Origin: CAZHMB01 sp964533515
GTDB lineage: Archaea; Nanobdellota; Nanobdellia; Pacearchaeales; GW2011-AR1
Length of the DNA: 45,742 bases
Assembly (NCBI GenBank): GCA_964533515.1
Contig: CAZHMB010000003.1
Location: forward strand, 1 to 45,742
Direction: 5' to 3'
Shown: positions 8,013-16,185 of the stretch, in pieces
How positions within the stretch are numbered: position 1 is the first letter of the stretch
Layout: each line of letters opens with the position of its first letter
The notes under the pieces: model-generated
Database searches by the model: none
Told to the model about the DNA's origin: nothing
What the model saw: only the letters and a program-made list of their open reading frames with translations
Made by a program: the position numbers and the translations under genes

Positions 8013-8043
8013 TAGCTATTATGTAACCACTTGATAATAGCTA
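8013..8043. promoter_or_regulatory. 10-bp perfect inverted repeat between divergent genes (operator candidate)
   Basis: TAGCTATTAT (8013-8022) and its exact reverse complement ATAATAGCTA (8034-8043) are separated by 11 bases. The site lies between the start of the 243-aa gene (7997) and the TrmB-type regulator gene (8131). TrmB-family proteins bind palindromes over promoters, so this is the likely operator controlling the divergent operon. The regulator's own TATA-like GGCTTAAATAT lies nearer its start, outside the palindrome. Confidence 0.6.
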
Positions 8044-8130
8044 TAGTAGATAACCATACTTAAACTTCTTTTACCACCAAAAGAGTAAGTAGGCAGAAAG
8101 GCTTAAATATCCAAAATAGATAGATATCCC

Positions 8131-8859
8131 ATGAATAACATAGAAGAGTTGCAATCAGTAGGATTAAACAAGTGGGAATCGCAGACATATTTAGCCTTAC
8201 TCGAATTAGGCGAAACAAAAACAGGGGAGCTATCTAAAAAAGCAGAAGTTCCTCAATCAAAAATATATCCTGTTTTGGATTCTCTTATAAAAAAAGGACT
8301 CGTGAGCTATATCGTGAAAGGTCAGATAAAGTTTTTTCGGGCTTCGGATTACAAAAGGATTCTAACCCTATTCAAAGAAAAAGAAGAGAGGGTTCGAAAC
8401 TTATTAAAAAATATTCCTATTAAACAAGAGGAGAGAGATTCTGTTGAGATATTCCAGGGATTAAAAGCAATTCGTATAATGCTTTCGAGTTTAATTGAAG
8501 ACGCAAAGAAAGGAGAGGACTTGTATGGATTTTCCACTGGAGAGACCTCAGAAAACGAAGAAATTTCAGATTTTTATCATTGGTGGGGCGAAAGAAAGAG
8601 GATTGCTAAGTTAAAAGATCATTTATTATTGTCTGAAAAAAATAGGAAAGAATTTGAAAATTCAATTATCCCAGAAGACAAATCTTATGTAAAAAAGAAA
8701 ACACATTATTCGAAAATCTCTTTCCCAGGAGATGTTGCTATATTTAGAGAAAACGTTATTTTATTTAATTATGAAAGCATTCCCTCCGCAATCCTAATAA
8801 AAAGTAAAGAGATCTCCAGGCAGTATAAAGATTTTTTTCTGAGTATCCAGAAAAACTAA
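8131..8859 (+). CDS. TrmB-family transcriptional regulator
   Basis: 242 residues. The N-terminal winged helix (LQSVGLNKWESQTYLALLEL GETKTGELSKKAEVPQSKIY, then VLDSLIKKGLV) is the TrmB DNA-binding signature, with the recognition helix in the VPQSKIYPVL segment. A coiled linker (FKEKEERVRNLLKNI) follows, then a C-terminal domain of about 130 residues of the PLD-like/effector kind found in TrmB proteins (sugar sensors in characterised members). It is divergent from the three-gene operon ending at 6341 and probably controls it through the palindrome at 8013-8043. The ligand cannot be read from the sequence. Confidence 0.85.
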   Translation: MNNIEELQSVGLNKWESQTYLALLELGETKTGELSKKAEVPQSKIYPVLDSLIKKGLVSYIVKGQIKFFRASDYKRILTLFKEKEERVRNLLKNIPIKQEERDSVEIFQGLKAIRIMLSSLIEDAKKGEDLYGFSTGETSENEEISDFYHWWGERKRIAKLKDHLLLSEKNRKEFENSIIPEDKSYVKKKTHYSKISFPGDVAIFRENVILFNYESIPSAILIKSKEISRQYKDFFLSIQKN

Positions 8860-8915
8860 GCCCCCCCTAATTTTTTATAAAAAAGGGAAATTTGTTGAAG
8901 ATTTTGAGTAAAAAT

Positions 8916-9200
8916 TTAATTAATAATGTTCCCCAACCCTCTGCCTAATGCATAGCCAATTCCAGTACAAACTGCTCCAGCAAAAGCTATATCTCTTTCA
9001 CTATTATCACCATAGTATTCCTTTCCAATTGTTAAACCAGCCAAAGCCCCGTAAGCTGTTGGGCCAATAAATGCAAAAGCTTCAACAATTTCGGGGTTAG
9101 AAATTCCTTTAGAAGCACAAAACCCATTAAAAAAGCCTGCACCTAAGCCTAATACTTCCGTACTTACAACTGCAATAATTTCTAATGTTTTCTTTTTCAT
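8916..9200 (-). CDS. Small glycine-rich membrane protein
   Basis: 94 residues with about three hydrophobic stretches: VVSTEVLGLGAGFFNGF, IGPTAYGALAGLTIG and IAFAGAVCTGIGYALGRGLG. The repeated small residues (Gly/Ala every 3-4 positions) resemble glycine-zipper packing. Charged loops separate the helices. It has a TATA-like TTTATATAC upstream and converges on the TrmB-type gene. Function unknown. Confidence 0.65.
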   Translation of the reverse strand: MKKKTLEIIAVVSTEVLGLGAGFFNGFCASKGISNPEIVEAFAFIGPTAYGALAGLTIGKEYYGDNSERDIAFAGAVCTGIGYALGRGLGNIIN

Positions 9201-9278
9201 CTCTGTTTAACCTCACTTAATTAGAACCCTTTTTAGTATATAAATCTTCCTATCTGTTACTCCTAAAGAGGTACAATA

Positions 9279-10511
9279 ATGTTAAATGAAACTCCCTCTT
9301 CTAACTTTGTCTCCTACCTTCCCCCCTTCCCCATCCCCAGTAATAAACTTTTTAACCCCAAATTCTCTCATCCCAACATGCATTATCACATTATCCTAAC
9401 AGAACTTTGCAACAGCAAATGTAAATATTGTTATGAAAAATCAATGAAAGAATTCGACAACGATTTAGATAAAAAATTCCAATTTGATTTTTCTCAACCC
9501 ACAAAATCAGAAGTAAACATCAACAGATTAAAATCATTTCTTGAAAAAGATCCAAACCCCACTTTAATTTTCTACGGAGGCGAGCCCCTTCTTGAAATTG
9601 AAAGAATAAAAGAAATAATTGATGAATGCAAAGACATTTCAAATATAAAATTCAGGATACAAACAAATGGAAAACTTCTTGACAAACTTCCAATTGAATA
9701 TCTAAATCAAATAGGAAAAATGCTTGTTTCAATAGATGGCGACCAAGAAACAACAGATTACAATAGAGGGAAAGATACATACCAAAAAGTTGTGAAAAAC
9801 TTGCAAAAAGCCAAACAACAAGATTACAAAGAAGAAATAATTGCAAGAATGACTCTCTCAGCTTCAGACAAATTCCCCGATATTTTCAAACAGGTAAAAT
9901 TCTTAATAGAAGAATGCCCTGTAAAATTCCAAAGCATTCATTGGCAAATAGATGCGGGTTTTTATAAATTTGATTTTGATGAAGAAAAAATAAAAGGGTT
10001 TTTTCAAGCCTACAATAATTCCATTTCAAAATTAATTGATTATTGGATTGAAGAACTCCAAAAAGGAAACCTCCTAAAAATTTATCCTTTCCTCGGAATT
10101 GTAAATCGCCTTCTAGGGATAGATAATGAAACTTGTATACAATGCGGGGCAGGACAAAAAGGCTACGCCATAACAACAGATGGAAAAATAGTTGCGTGCC
10201 CAATTATGAACAGTATAAAAGATTTCGAAGCAGGAAATTTAAATAGTAAACCAGAAGAATTAAAGAAATTCGAGATTAAAGAATGCCAAAACTGCGATGT
10301 AAGGAAAATCTGTGGGGGTCGTTGCCTCTACTGGAGAAAATCAAATCTCTGGCCAAAAGAAGGTGATGAAATTATTTGCACTTCAATAAAACATTTAATT
10401 TCTGAATTAAAAAACCAATTACCGAAAATTCAAGAAGCAATTGATAAAAACATAATCTCAAAAAAAGATTTGGAATACGAAAAATACTTTGGTCCTGAGA
10501 TTATTCCTTAA
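9279..10511 (+). CDS. Radical SAM/SPASM peptide-modifying enzyme, AF1577-like
   Basis: 410 residues. The radical SAM cluster CNSKCKYCYEK has Cys44, Cys48 and Cys51, binding a 4Fe-4S cluster that cleaves SAM. FYGGEPLLE follows, the SAM-binding GGEP motif. A C-terminal SPASM-like region holds CIQCGAGQKGYAITTDGKIV, CPIMN and ECQNCDVRKICGGRC...C, which binds auxiliary Fe-S clusters. MHYHI.LTELCN and the tail TSIKHLISELKNQLP recall the archaeal AF1577 family of putative peptide modifiers. The start is uncertain: ATG 9279 follows a TATATAAAT box, but ATG 9378 also has a TATA-like TTTTTAAC about 27 bases before it and removes a Pro-rich 33-residue extension. The substrate peptide is not identified. 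Confidence 0.85.
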   Translation: MLNETPSSNFVSYLPPFPIPSNKLFNPKFSHPNMHYHIILTELCNSKCKYCYEKSMKEFDNDLDKKFQFDFSQPTKSEVNINRLKSFLEKDPNPTLIFYGGEPLLEIERIKEIIDECKDISNIKFRIQTNGKLLDKLPIEYLNQIGKMLVSIDGDQETTDYNRGKDTYQKVVKNLQKAKQQDYKEEIIARMTLSASDKFPDIFKQVKFLIEECPVKFQSIHWQIDAGFYKFDFDEEKIKGFFQAYNNSISKLIDYWIEELQKGNLLKIYPFLGIVNRLLGIDNETCIQCGAGQKGYAITTDGKIVACPIMNSIKDFEAGNLNSKPEELKKFEIKECQNCDVRKICGGRCLYWRKSNLWPKEGDEIICTSIKHLISELKNQLPKIQEAIDKNIISKKDLEYEKYFGPEIIP

Positions 10512-10831
10512 TCTTCTTCAATTTTCTCGTATCTATCTTTATCCCTCTCGCATCTCGCACCAACAGTTTTTTTCCATGTTTCTTCTAAATTGATATTATG
10601 CGAATTTGCTAAACAGATCAGAGCAAACATAATGTCAGAAATCTCGCTCCCAATTTCACTTTCAGGATCCGCAGATTTCTTAACTCTTCCACCATGTTCA
10701 TTATTCAAAACTCTCGCAAGCTCCCCAGTTTCCTCAGATATCTGCGCCATAATTGACAGGGGTGGAAAGTATCCTACTTTAAGCAAACCAATCCAATCAT
10801 CAACTTGTTTCTGCATATCTTTAATTTCCAT
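10508..10831 (-). CDS. MazG-like nucleotide pyrophosphohydrolase
   Basis: 107 residues, a single all-helical MazG domain. Seen: the metal-binding E-E-x-x-E (ISEETGELARVL, about residues 31-42) and the second acidic pair (EIGSEISDIMFALICLAN, about 58-75) typical of all-alpha NTP pyrophosphatases. It would hydrolyse NTPs or dNTPs to NMP plus pyrophosphate, probably for pool cleaning. Its stop overlaps the stop of the convergent radical SAM gene by 3 bases. Confidence 0.88.
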   Translation of the reverse strand: MEIKDMQKQVDDWIGLLKVGYFPPLSIMAQISEETGELARVLNNEHGGRVKKSADPESEIGSEISDIMFALICLANSHNINLEETWKKTVGARCERDKDRYEKIEED

Positions 10832-10919
10832 AACAAGACTTAGATATCAAGGTTAATAAATTTTTCTAAGTAAACTTCAGTATACAAATCTTTAAAAATA
10901 ACTAATCGAGTTTCTTCTT

Positions 10920-11177
10920 ATGGAAAGAACGCCAGAGGGCTTACCCGTAGTTACTGAAGAAACTTTTATGGATTTTCTAGAAAATTATGATCTTGGCTCA
11001 GCTAAAAATGATCCTGCTGTAACACGCAGGATAGAAGGGGAAAATCCAGAAGTCCACAGAATTCTAAGGCTTGGGATAGAAAACGCTCCAAGTAAAGAAG
11101 CAAAAACTTATTTCGAATGTGGTATTCAAATTTGTTATGAATTACTCAGAAGACAAAGCGGACAAGGAAATCCTTAA
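10920..11177 (+). CDS. Small helical hypothetical protein
   Basis: 85 residues, acidic and mostly helical (EETFMDFLENYDLGSAKNDP, FECGIQICYELLRRQSGQ). It contains two cysteines (FECGIQICYE) and no membrane segment. A TATA-like CTTTAAAAATAAC lies about 27 bases before the ATG, consistent with a leaderless transcript and an independent promoter. The family is not recognised. Confidence 0.65.
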   Translation: MERTPEGLPVVTEETFMDFLENYDLGSAKNDPAVTRRIEGENPEVHRILRLGIENAPSKEAKTYFECGIQICYELLRRQSGQGNP

Positions 11178-11188
11178 AAACTTATCCC

Positions 11189-12046
11189 CTAAAAAACAAA
11201 CTGCCTAAAATTAACATAAACTATACACAAAACAATTACAATTGAAGCTACAATATTTCTCCAACTTATTTTCTCTTTCAAAAATATCCTCGCAAAAGTG
11301 TAAACAAAGACCGGAGCAAGCAACAAAATCAAAGTTGTAAAAACAACTCCCCAATTCTGGTATCCCCAATAGGCCAAAACCCGATAAGTTATCCACAACG
11401 CAGAAATCAATAAAATAGTCCATCTTTCTTTGACCCCTATTTCCTTGAATATCTTTTTGGGCCTAAAAATTACTAAGGCAATAATACCAACAAATAAAGA
11501 CCTAACAAAATACAACGAAAGAGGAGAATAAAATTCTAAGATCATTTTAGATAAAATAATTTCAATCGCAAAGAACAAACTACCCAAAATTCCGGATACA
11601 AGATATTTATTAAAATGAATGTGATGCTTTTTGATATGTGAAGCAACAAGGGCTACAGCAGCAATCAGCGTGGGAATCAAAATCAAAGGATCTCTTTCAG
11701 ATTCGAAAAAAGCAAAAGCCAGTAAAATAACAAAGACGGGCTCGAGAAGTTTGACCGGCTCTAGATTATTCAACTTCTCCCACTTGATCGCATAATATGC
11801 AAAGATATTCGCAGCGACGGAAAAGATAACCACCAAAGCCAAAATTAAAAGATTCCTCAACTCCCAAGCTTGAGGATCTATGCGACCATAGAAAAACAAC
11901 AAAGGAATCATCAAAAGAACCATCGGAATAAAAGTGGCAACAATAAAATGTTTGAAATTAACTTTTTTCTCACGCAAGATAATTTTCTCAAAAAGCAAGC
12001 CTCCAGACGACGCTAATGCCCCAATCAATAAAATCCAAATCAACAT
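11189..12046 (-). CDS. EamA/DMT-superfamily transporter
   Basis: 285 residues forming about ten membrane helices in two repeats (1-140 and 145-285), the drug/metabolite transporter plan. Features: LLIGALASSGGLLFEKIILR, YAIKWEKLNNLEPVKLLEPVFVILLAF (the P-x(3)-E/P-x(3) helix of EamA) and the second-half VVFTTLILLLAPVFVYTFARIFLKEKISWRNI. The substrate cannot be assigned. It stands alone on the minus strand and ends 12 bases after the convergent 85-aa gene. Confidence 0.87.
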   Translation of the reverse strand: MLIWILLIGALASSGGLLFEKIILREKKVNFKHFIVATFIPMVLLMIPLLFFYGRIDPQAWELRNLLILALVVIFSVAANIFAYYAIKWEKLNNLEPVKLLEPVFVILLAFAFFESERDPLILIPTLIAAVALVASHIKKHHIHFNKYLVSGILGSLFFAIEIILSKMILEFYSPLSLYFVRSLFVGIIALVIFRPKKIFKEIGVKERWTILLISALWITYRVLAYWGYQNWGVVFTTLILLLAPVFVYTFARIFLKEKISWRNIVASIVIVLCIVYVNFRQFVF

Positions 12047-12122
12047 CTTTTTATTTTCTCCTCAATATAATCAGAACAAAAGGAATTTAAAAACCTTTAT
12101 AAACCTAAAATCCCCTTTTTAA

Positions 12123-12719
12123 ATGAATAAAATGGTAGCGAAGAAAAAATCTCCAGCAAAATCTTCTAAAAAATCAAGTTATAAAATTCAAAACATAGTT
12201 GCAACAACTTCTCTTGGAAAACCTGTTCCTTTAACAAAACTTGCAAGAACCCAACCCAACACTGAATATAATCCAGAAACTTTTCCAGGGTTGGTTTTAA
12301 GAATCAAAGAACCAAAATCGGCAGTCCTTGTTTTCTCCTCGGGAAATCTTGTTTGCACTGGAACAAAATCAACCGCACAAGTTAAAGCAGTTGTCCAAGA
12401 AGTTATAAAACAACTTAAAAAGATAAACGTAAAAATCACAACAAAACCAAAAATCACTGTCCAAAATATCGTAGCTTCGGGAACAATCAACTTGAAACTT
12501 AACCTAAACTTTTTGGCTTTAGAAATGGATAATACAGAATACGAACCGGAACAATTCCCCGGACTTGTTTACAAACTCGATGAACCCAACGCAACTTTCC
12601 TACTTTTCACAAACGGAAAACTTGTTTGCACAGGAACAAAAAACAGACAACAGCTTGAAGACAGCATGAAACAACTTCTGAAAAAAGTTAAAGAAGCTTT
12701 GAAGAATTATAAAAAATAA
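12123..12719 (+). CDS. tbp: TATA-box binding protein (TBP)
   Basis: 198 residues with the two direct repeats of the TBP saddle: repeat 1 at about 23-105 (IQNIVATTSLG, NPETFPGLVLRIKEP, NLVCTGTKS) and repeat 2 at about 115-195 (VQNIVASGTINL, EPEQFPGLVYKLDEP, KLVCTGTKN). The FPGL phenylalanines that kink DNA are present in both. The N-terminus has an extra basic tail, KKKSPAKSSKKSS. A TTTATAAA box (12096-12103) lies 20-27 bases before the ATG at 12123; ATG 12132 is an alternative. It recruits TFB and RNA polymerase to promoters like those throughout this window. Confidence 0.97.
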   Translation: MNKMVAKKKSPAKSSKKSSYKIQNIVATTSLGKPVPLTKLARTQPNTEYNPETFPGLVLRIKEPKSAVLVFSSGNLVCTGTKSTAQVKAVVQEVIKQLKKINVKITTKPKITVQNIVASGTINLKLNLNFLALEMDNTEYEPEQFPGLVYKLDEPNATFLLFTNGKLVCTGTKNRQQLEDSMKQLLKKVKEALKNYKK

Positions 12720-12833
12720 TTCTCTTTCTTATTCCCACCATCTCACCCAAACCTAACCTCTTTTTATCTTATCACCCCAACACATTCTTCTCACCACAAT
12801 AAACTATAAAAACTAGCTCTCTCAACTTTCTTT

Positions 12834-14921
12834 ATGGCAAAAGAGACAAGTGAGGAAACGGAAACTGAATTCCAGGAATCGGGCGAAGAACAACGGACTT
12901 CTGAAAAACATCAAAGATCAAAAAACGACGACTTAATCACTGAAGCAAAAGGCTTCTTCAACACTTACAAAAAAGAACTCGGACAATCTTTAAGAAAAGG
13001 CGACAAAGCAATCTACCTTGACTTCATGAAGCTAACAGAATATTCAAGCAAAATAGCTGAAGAAATCCTTTCACATCCTGAAGAAACTCTAAGAATGATG
13101 GAAGTCGCAATCGAAGAATCGGGCCTAGTCAAAGATATAAGAATCCGTTTGTTCGGCTTGCCTTCAGGACACGACGTAAAGATCAGAAACATCCGTTCAA
13201 GACATCTAAACGAATTAATAGTAATAGAAGGCCTCGTCCGTCAAGCTTCAGATGTCCGACCCCAAGTTGTAAATGCAAAATTCGAATGCCCCAGTTGTGG
13301 AACAATAATCTCGGTCCTACAAATAGAGAAAAAGTTCAGAGAACCCTCAAGATGCTCCTGCGGAAGAAGAGGCGGATTCAAATTAATTTCCAAAAGTATG
13401 GTAGACACCCAAAGACTCGTTATAGAAGAATCTCCTGAAAATTTAACTGGTGGTGAACAGCCAAAAAGAATGAACATTTTCGTAAAAGAAGATTTGGTCG
13501 AACCACACATGGAAGAGAAAACAACACCGGGTAGCAAAGTAAAAGCGGTCGGAATTTTAAAAGAAGTTCCCGTGCCATTACCAACTGGGGGTCTATCAAC
13601 AAGATTCGAACTCGCAATTGAAGCAAACAATTTAATCCCCCTTGAAGAAACTTTTGAAGACCTAGATATCTCAGAAGAAGACGAGCAACAAATTCTAGAA
13701 CTTTCACAAGATCCTAAAATATTCGACAAATTAGCAACAAGCCTTTCACCAAATATCTGGGGATATGAAGAAATAAAAAAATCGCTTGTTTTACAATTAT
13801 TCGGCGGCGTCAAAAAAATCCACAAGTCCGGAGCGAGATCAAGAGGAGATATGCATATTCTTTTAGTCGGAGACCCCGGAGTAGCAAAAAGTCAGATGCT
13901 TGAATTCATGGCCAAGATTTCTCCAAAGGGAAGATATGTCGTCGGTAAATCCACATCGGGAGCAGGTTTAACCGCAACGGTTGTCCGAGACGAATATCTA
14001 AAAGGTTGGTCATTAGAAGCAGGAGCAATGGTCCTAGCGAACAAAGGACTCGTCTGTATTGACGAATTAGAAAAAATGGACCCCCAAGATCGAAGTGCAA
14101 TGCATGAAGCCCTGGAACAACAAACAGTTACAATCTCAAAAGCAAATGTTCAAGCAAGCTTAAGAGCTGAAACTTCTGTTCTCGCAGCAGCAAACCCAAA
14201 ATTCGGAAGATTCGACCCCTACCAAGCAATCGCCCAACAAATTGAATTGCCTCCAACATTGATCAATCGTTTCGATATAATTTTCACAATGCGTGACGTG
14301 CCAGACAAAAAGAAAGACGAGATGATCGCAAGCCATGTTTTACATGAACATCAAGAATCGGGAGGGGACATGTTGATAGAAAGAGAATTATTCAGAAAAT
14401 ACGCCGCATATGCAAAACAGAGAGTCAAACCAGAATTAACAACCGAAGCATCAAACGAGTTAAAAAAATTCTATGTCAATTTAAGAAACAGACCAGTCGC
14501 ATCTGAAGCCGCATTAAGACCGATTCCTATTTCAGCCCGTCAACTGGGGGCCCTAATTCGTATGTCCGAGGCATCAGCAAAAATCAGATTAAGCGAAAAA
14601 GTCACAAAAGAAGACGCGATAATCTCAATTGAATTGATGAAATACTACTTAATGCAAGTGGGTTATGATTACGAAAGCAAAAGTTTTGACATAGACCGAA
14701 TAGCCTCCAAAGTGACCTCAAGTCAAAGAGGAAAAATTATGAATGTCAAAGAAGCAATAACTGAACTCGAAGGAAAAATAGGGAAATTAATCCCCATCGA
14801 AGAAATTGAAAAAGAACTTGAAGGCAAGATGACAAAAGATGAAATAGACGAAGCAATCACAAAGTTAAACTCCGCGGGGGATATTTTCAAACCTCGAAGA
14901 GGTTACGTCCAGAAGATGTGA
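12834..14921 (+). CDS. mcm: MCM replicative DNA helicase
   Basis: 695 residues, full length, no intein. N-terminal domain with a zinc site (CPSCG at about 151 and CSCG); AAA+ core with Walker A GDPGVAKSQ (about 345), Walker B CIDELEKM (about 407), arginine finger region INRFDIIF (about 476); C-terminal winged helix. It forms the hexameric ring that unwinds DNA at the fork. The first 35 residues are unusually acidic and polar (SEETETEFQESGEEQRTSEK). A TATA-like CTATAAAAAC lies about 30 bases upstream. The RPA-like ssDNA-binding gene follows on the same strand, separated by a small broken minus-strand gene. Confidence 0.98.
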   Translation: MAKETSEETETEFQESGEEQRTSEKHQRSKNDDLITEAKGFFNTYKKELGQSLRKGDKAIYLDFMKLTEYSSKIAEEILSHPEETLRMMEVAIEESGLVKDIRIRLFGLPSGHDVKIRNIRSRHLNELIVIEGLVRQASDVRPQVVNAKFECPSCGTIISVLQIEKKFREPSRCSCGRRGGFKLISKSMVDTQRLVIEESPENLTGGEQPKRMNIFVKEDLVEPHMEEKTTPGSKVKAVGILKEVPVPLPTGGLSTRFELAIEANNLIPLEETFEDLDISEEDEQQILELSQDPKIFDKLATSLSPNIWGYEEIKKSLVLQLFGGVKKIHKSGARSRGDMHILLVGDPGVAKSQMLEFMAKISPKGRYVVGKSTSGAGLTATVVRDEYLKGWSLEAGAMVLANKGLVCIDELEKMDPQDRSAMHEALEQQTVTISKANVQASLRAETSVLAAANPKFGRFDPYQAIAQQIELPPTLINRFDIIFTMRDVPDKKKDEMIASHVLHEHQESGGDMLIERELFRKYAAYAKQRVKPELTTEASNELKKFYVNLRNRPVASEAALRPIPISARQLGALIRMSEASAKIRLSEKVTKEDAIISIELMKYYLMQVGYDYESKSFDIDRIASKVTSSQRGKIMNVKEAITELEGKIGKLIPIEEIEKELEGKMTKDEIDEAITKLNSAGDIFKPRRGYVQKM

Positions 14922-14929
14922 AAGCAAAA

Positions 14930-15180
14930 TCAACTACTTCTTTTCTGCCTTCCAGATTTTTTTGGCCTTTTCGCTCGTAGTTCATTCAACCTTCCCCGTT
15001 CTTGTTCTATAAAACTCTGAACATCATCTAACAATTCTCTGACCCCATCATAGACAGGAAGACTTTCAGGAAGAACAAATTCTGTTCTAAAAACCTTCCA
15101 TCAGGGGTAGAATAATCAACTCTTCTACCATGAGTTAATAAATAACCTTGCAAAGCAACCGCACCGCGGGAAATTCCCAT
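14930..15180 (-). pseudogene. Small gene with a one-base frameshift
   Basis: From ATG 15180 the frame reads MGISRGAVALQGYLLTHGRR then VDYSTPDG and fails (stop at 15028). One base off, the next frame continues KVFRTEFVLPESLPVYDGVR, ELLDDVQSFIEQERGRLNEL, RAKRPKKSGRQKRSS to a TGA at 14930-14932. Adding one base near 15089-15098 (for example GGAAGG to GGAAAGG, restoring D-G-K-V) joins them into an 83-residue protein with a helical, basic C-terminus. The span is 251 bases, one short of a multiple of three. Either a recent pseudogene or a base-calling error. Family unknown. It has its own TATA-like ATAAATATTTAAA upstream. Confidence 0.65.
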
Positions 15181-15280
15181 GATATAAATTAGTGACAAGC
15201 TTTTTTAAATATTTATATTCTTAAGATAATTCCAACAACACCCCAACAAAACTTATAAACCCCTATTTATTTTACAAAAC

Positions 15281-16108
15281 ATGCCAGAAGAAAATTCGCC
15301 AAATAAAAATATTGAAGCGCCTATAAGTCCTACCTTCCAAAAAGACCCAACCCCTCAACAAACCCCTCAAACACCTTCTACTCCAACTCCCGTATCTCCA
15401 ACAAATCCAACCCCCACAGCCCCTGCAACACCTCAACAAACTTCTTCAAATTATTCAAATCCAAATGCCACTTCAGACAACCAATTCAAAAGAGGAATTG
15501 CTTACAAATTAAGAATTGGTGAAATCCTAGTCGGCAAACCTTTCATCGACCCATCAACTCAAAGATTCAATTTTCTTGAATTAGGAGACAAAAAAGTAAC
15601 AAGAGTTAATGCCATAGGAAATATTGTTGACAAATACGAAAACCCCGGAGAAAAGAACTACATCTTTTTCACATTAGACGACGGCTCAGGCCAACTCAAA
15701 GTAAGGGCCTTCGGTGATGACGCAGATAAATTCAAAGATGTAAATCAAGGACAAACAGTAGTAGTCATAGGAAAACTTAGACAATTCAACGACGAAGTTT
15801 ACGTGACTCCGGAGATAATAAAAGAAAAGGATCCGAAATATCTTTTAGTCAGAAAAAAAGAAACTGAAAAAGAAAAATCAGAAGCCGTCGGCCCAGTTGA
15901 AAAGTCACAAGTCACAGCGATAAAAGATAAAATTCTCGACCTAATAAAAAAATCGGAAGATCAAGGCGGGATAGACATAGACCAAATAATAATGTCTCAA
16001 GAACTTACAGAGGGAAGTCCAGAAATAATCAATCAAGAGGTCAAAAAGATGATTGAAGAGGGGATAATTTTTGAGCCTCGTCCTGGAAAGCTTAGGTGGC
16101 TCGGCTGA
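15281..16108 (+). CDS. RPA-like single-stranded DNA-binding protein
   Basis: 275 residues. The first 65 are a disordered Pro/Thr/Gln-rich tail. An OB fold lies at about 85-185 (RVNAIGNIVDKYENPGEKNY IFFTLDDGSGQLKVRAFGDD), followed by QGQTVVVIGKLRQFNDEVYV. A charged linker leads to a winged helix at about 205-275 (AIKDKILDLIKKSEDQGGID...EEGIIFEPRPGKLRWLG). OB plus winged helix is the RPA32/RPA2 plan. It should coat ssDNA at forks; the MCM gene upstream supports this. A TATA-like ACTTATAAAC lies about 28 bases upstream. A short echo of its C-terminus follows at 16126-16152. Confidence 0.85.
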   Translation: MPEENSPNKNIEAPISPTFQKDPTPQQTPQTPSTPTPVSPTNPTPTAPATPQQTSSNYSNPNATSDNQFKRGIAYKLRIGEILVGKPFIDPSTQRFNFLELGDKKVTRVNAIGNIVDKYENPGEKNYIFFTLDDGSGQLKVRAFGDDADKFKDVNQGQTVVVIGKLRQFNDEVYVTPEIIKEKDPKYLLVRKKETEKEKSEAVGPVEKSQVTAIKDKILDLIKKSEDQGGIDIDQIIMSQELTEGSPEIINQEVKKMIEEGIIFEPRPGKLRWLG

Positions 16109-16125
16109 GCTTTCTATTTCTCCTA

Positions 16126-16152
16126 CCTGGAAAATTGAGATGGTTGGGTTAG
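16126..16152 (+). repeat. Synonymous echo of the RPA-like gene's last eight codons
   Basis: The RPA-like gene ends P-G-K-L-R-W-L-G-stop (16082-16108). Forty-four bases downstream the sequence again spells P-G-K-L-R-W-L-G-stop, in a different frame and with most codons changed synonymously (AAG to AAA, CTT to TTG, AGG to AGA, CTC to TTG, GGC to GGT, TGA to TAG). Protein identity with codon divergence suggests the leftover end of a second, related gene copy. It may also overlap the TATA-like AGATTTTTAAAG of the next gene. Confidence 0.5.
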
Positions 16153-16185
16153 ATTTTTAAAGTATTCTAAGTTTACTTGTTCATA

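Noticed and set aside
12720..12833. Possible origin of replication next to mcm
   Set aside because: The short T/C-rich gap has no repeated ORB-like motifs and no AT-rich unwinding element beyond the general composition; no cdc6/orc1 gene is nearby.
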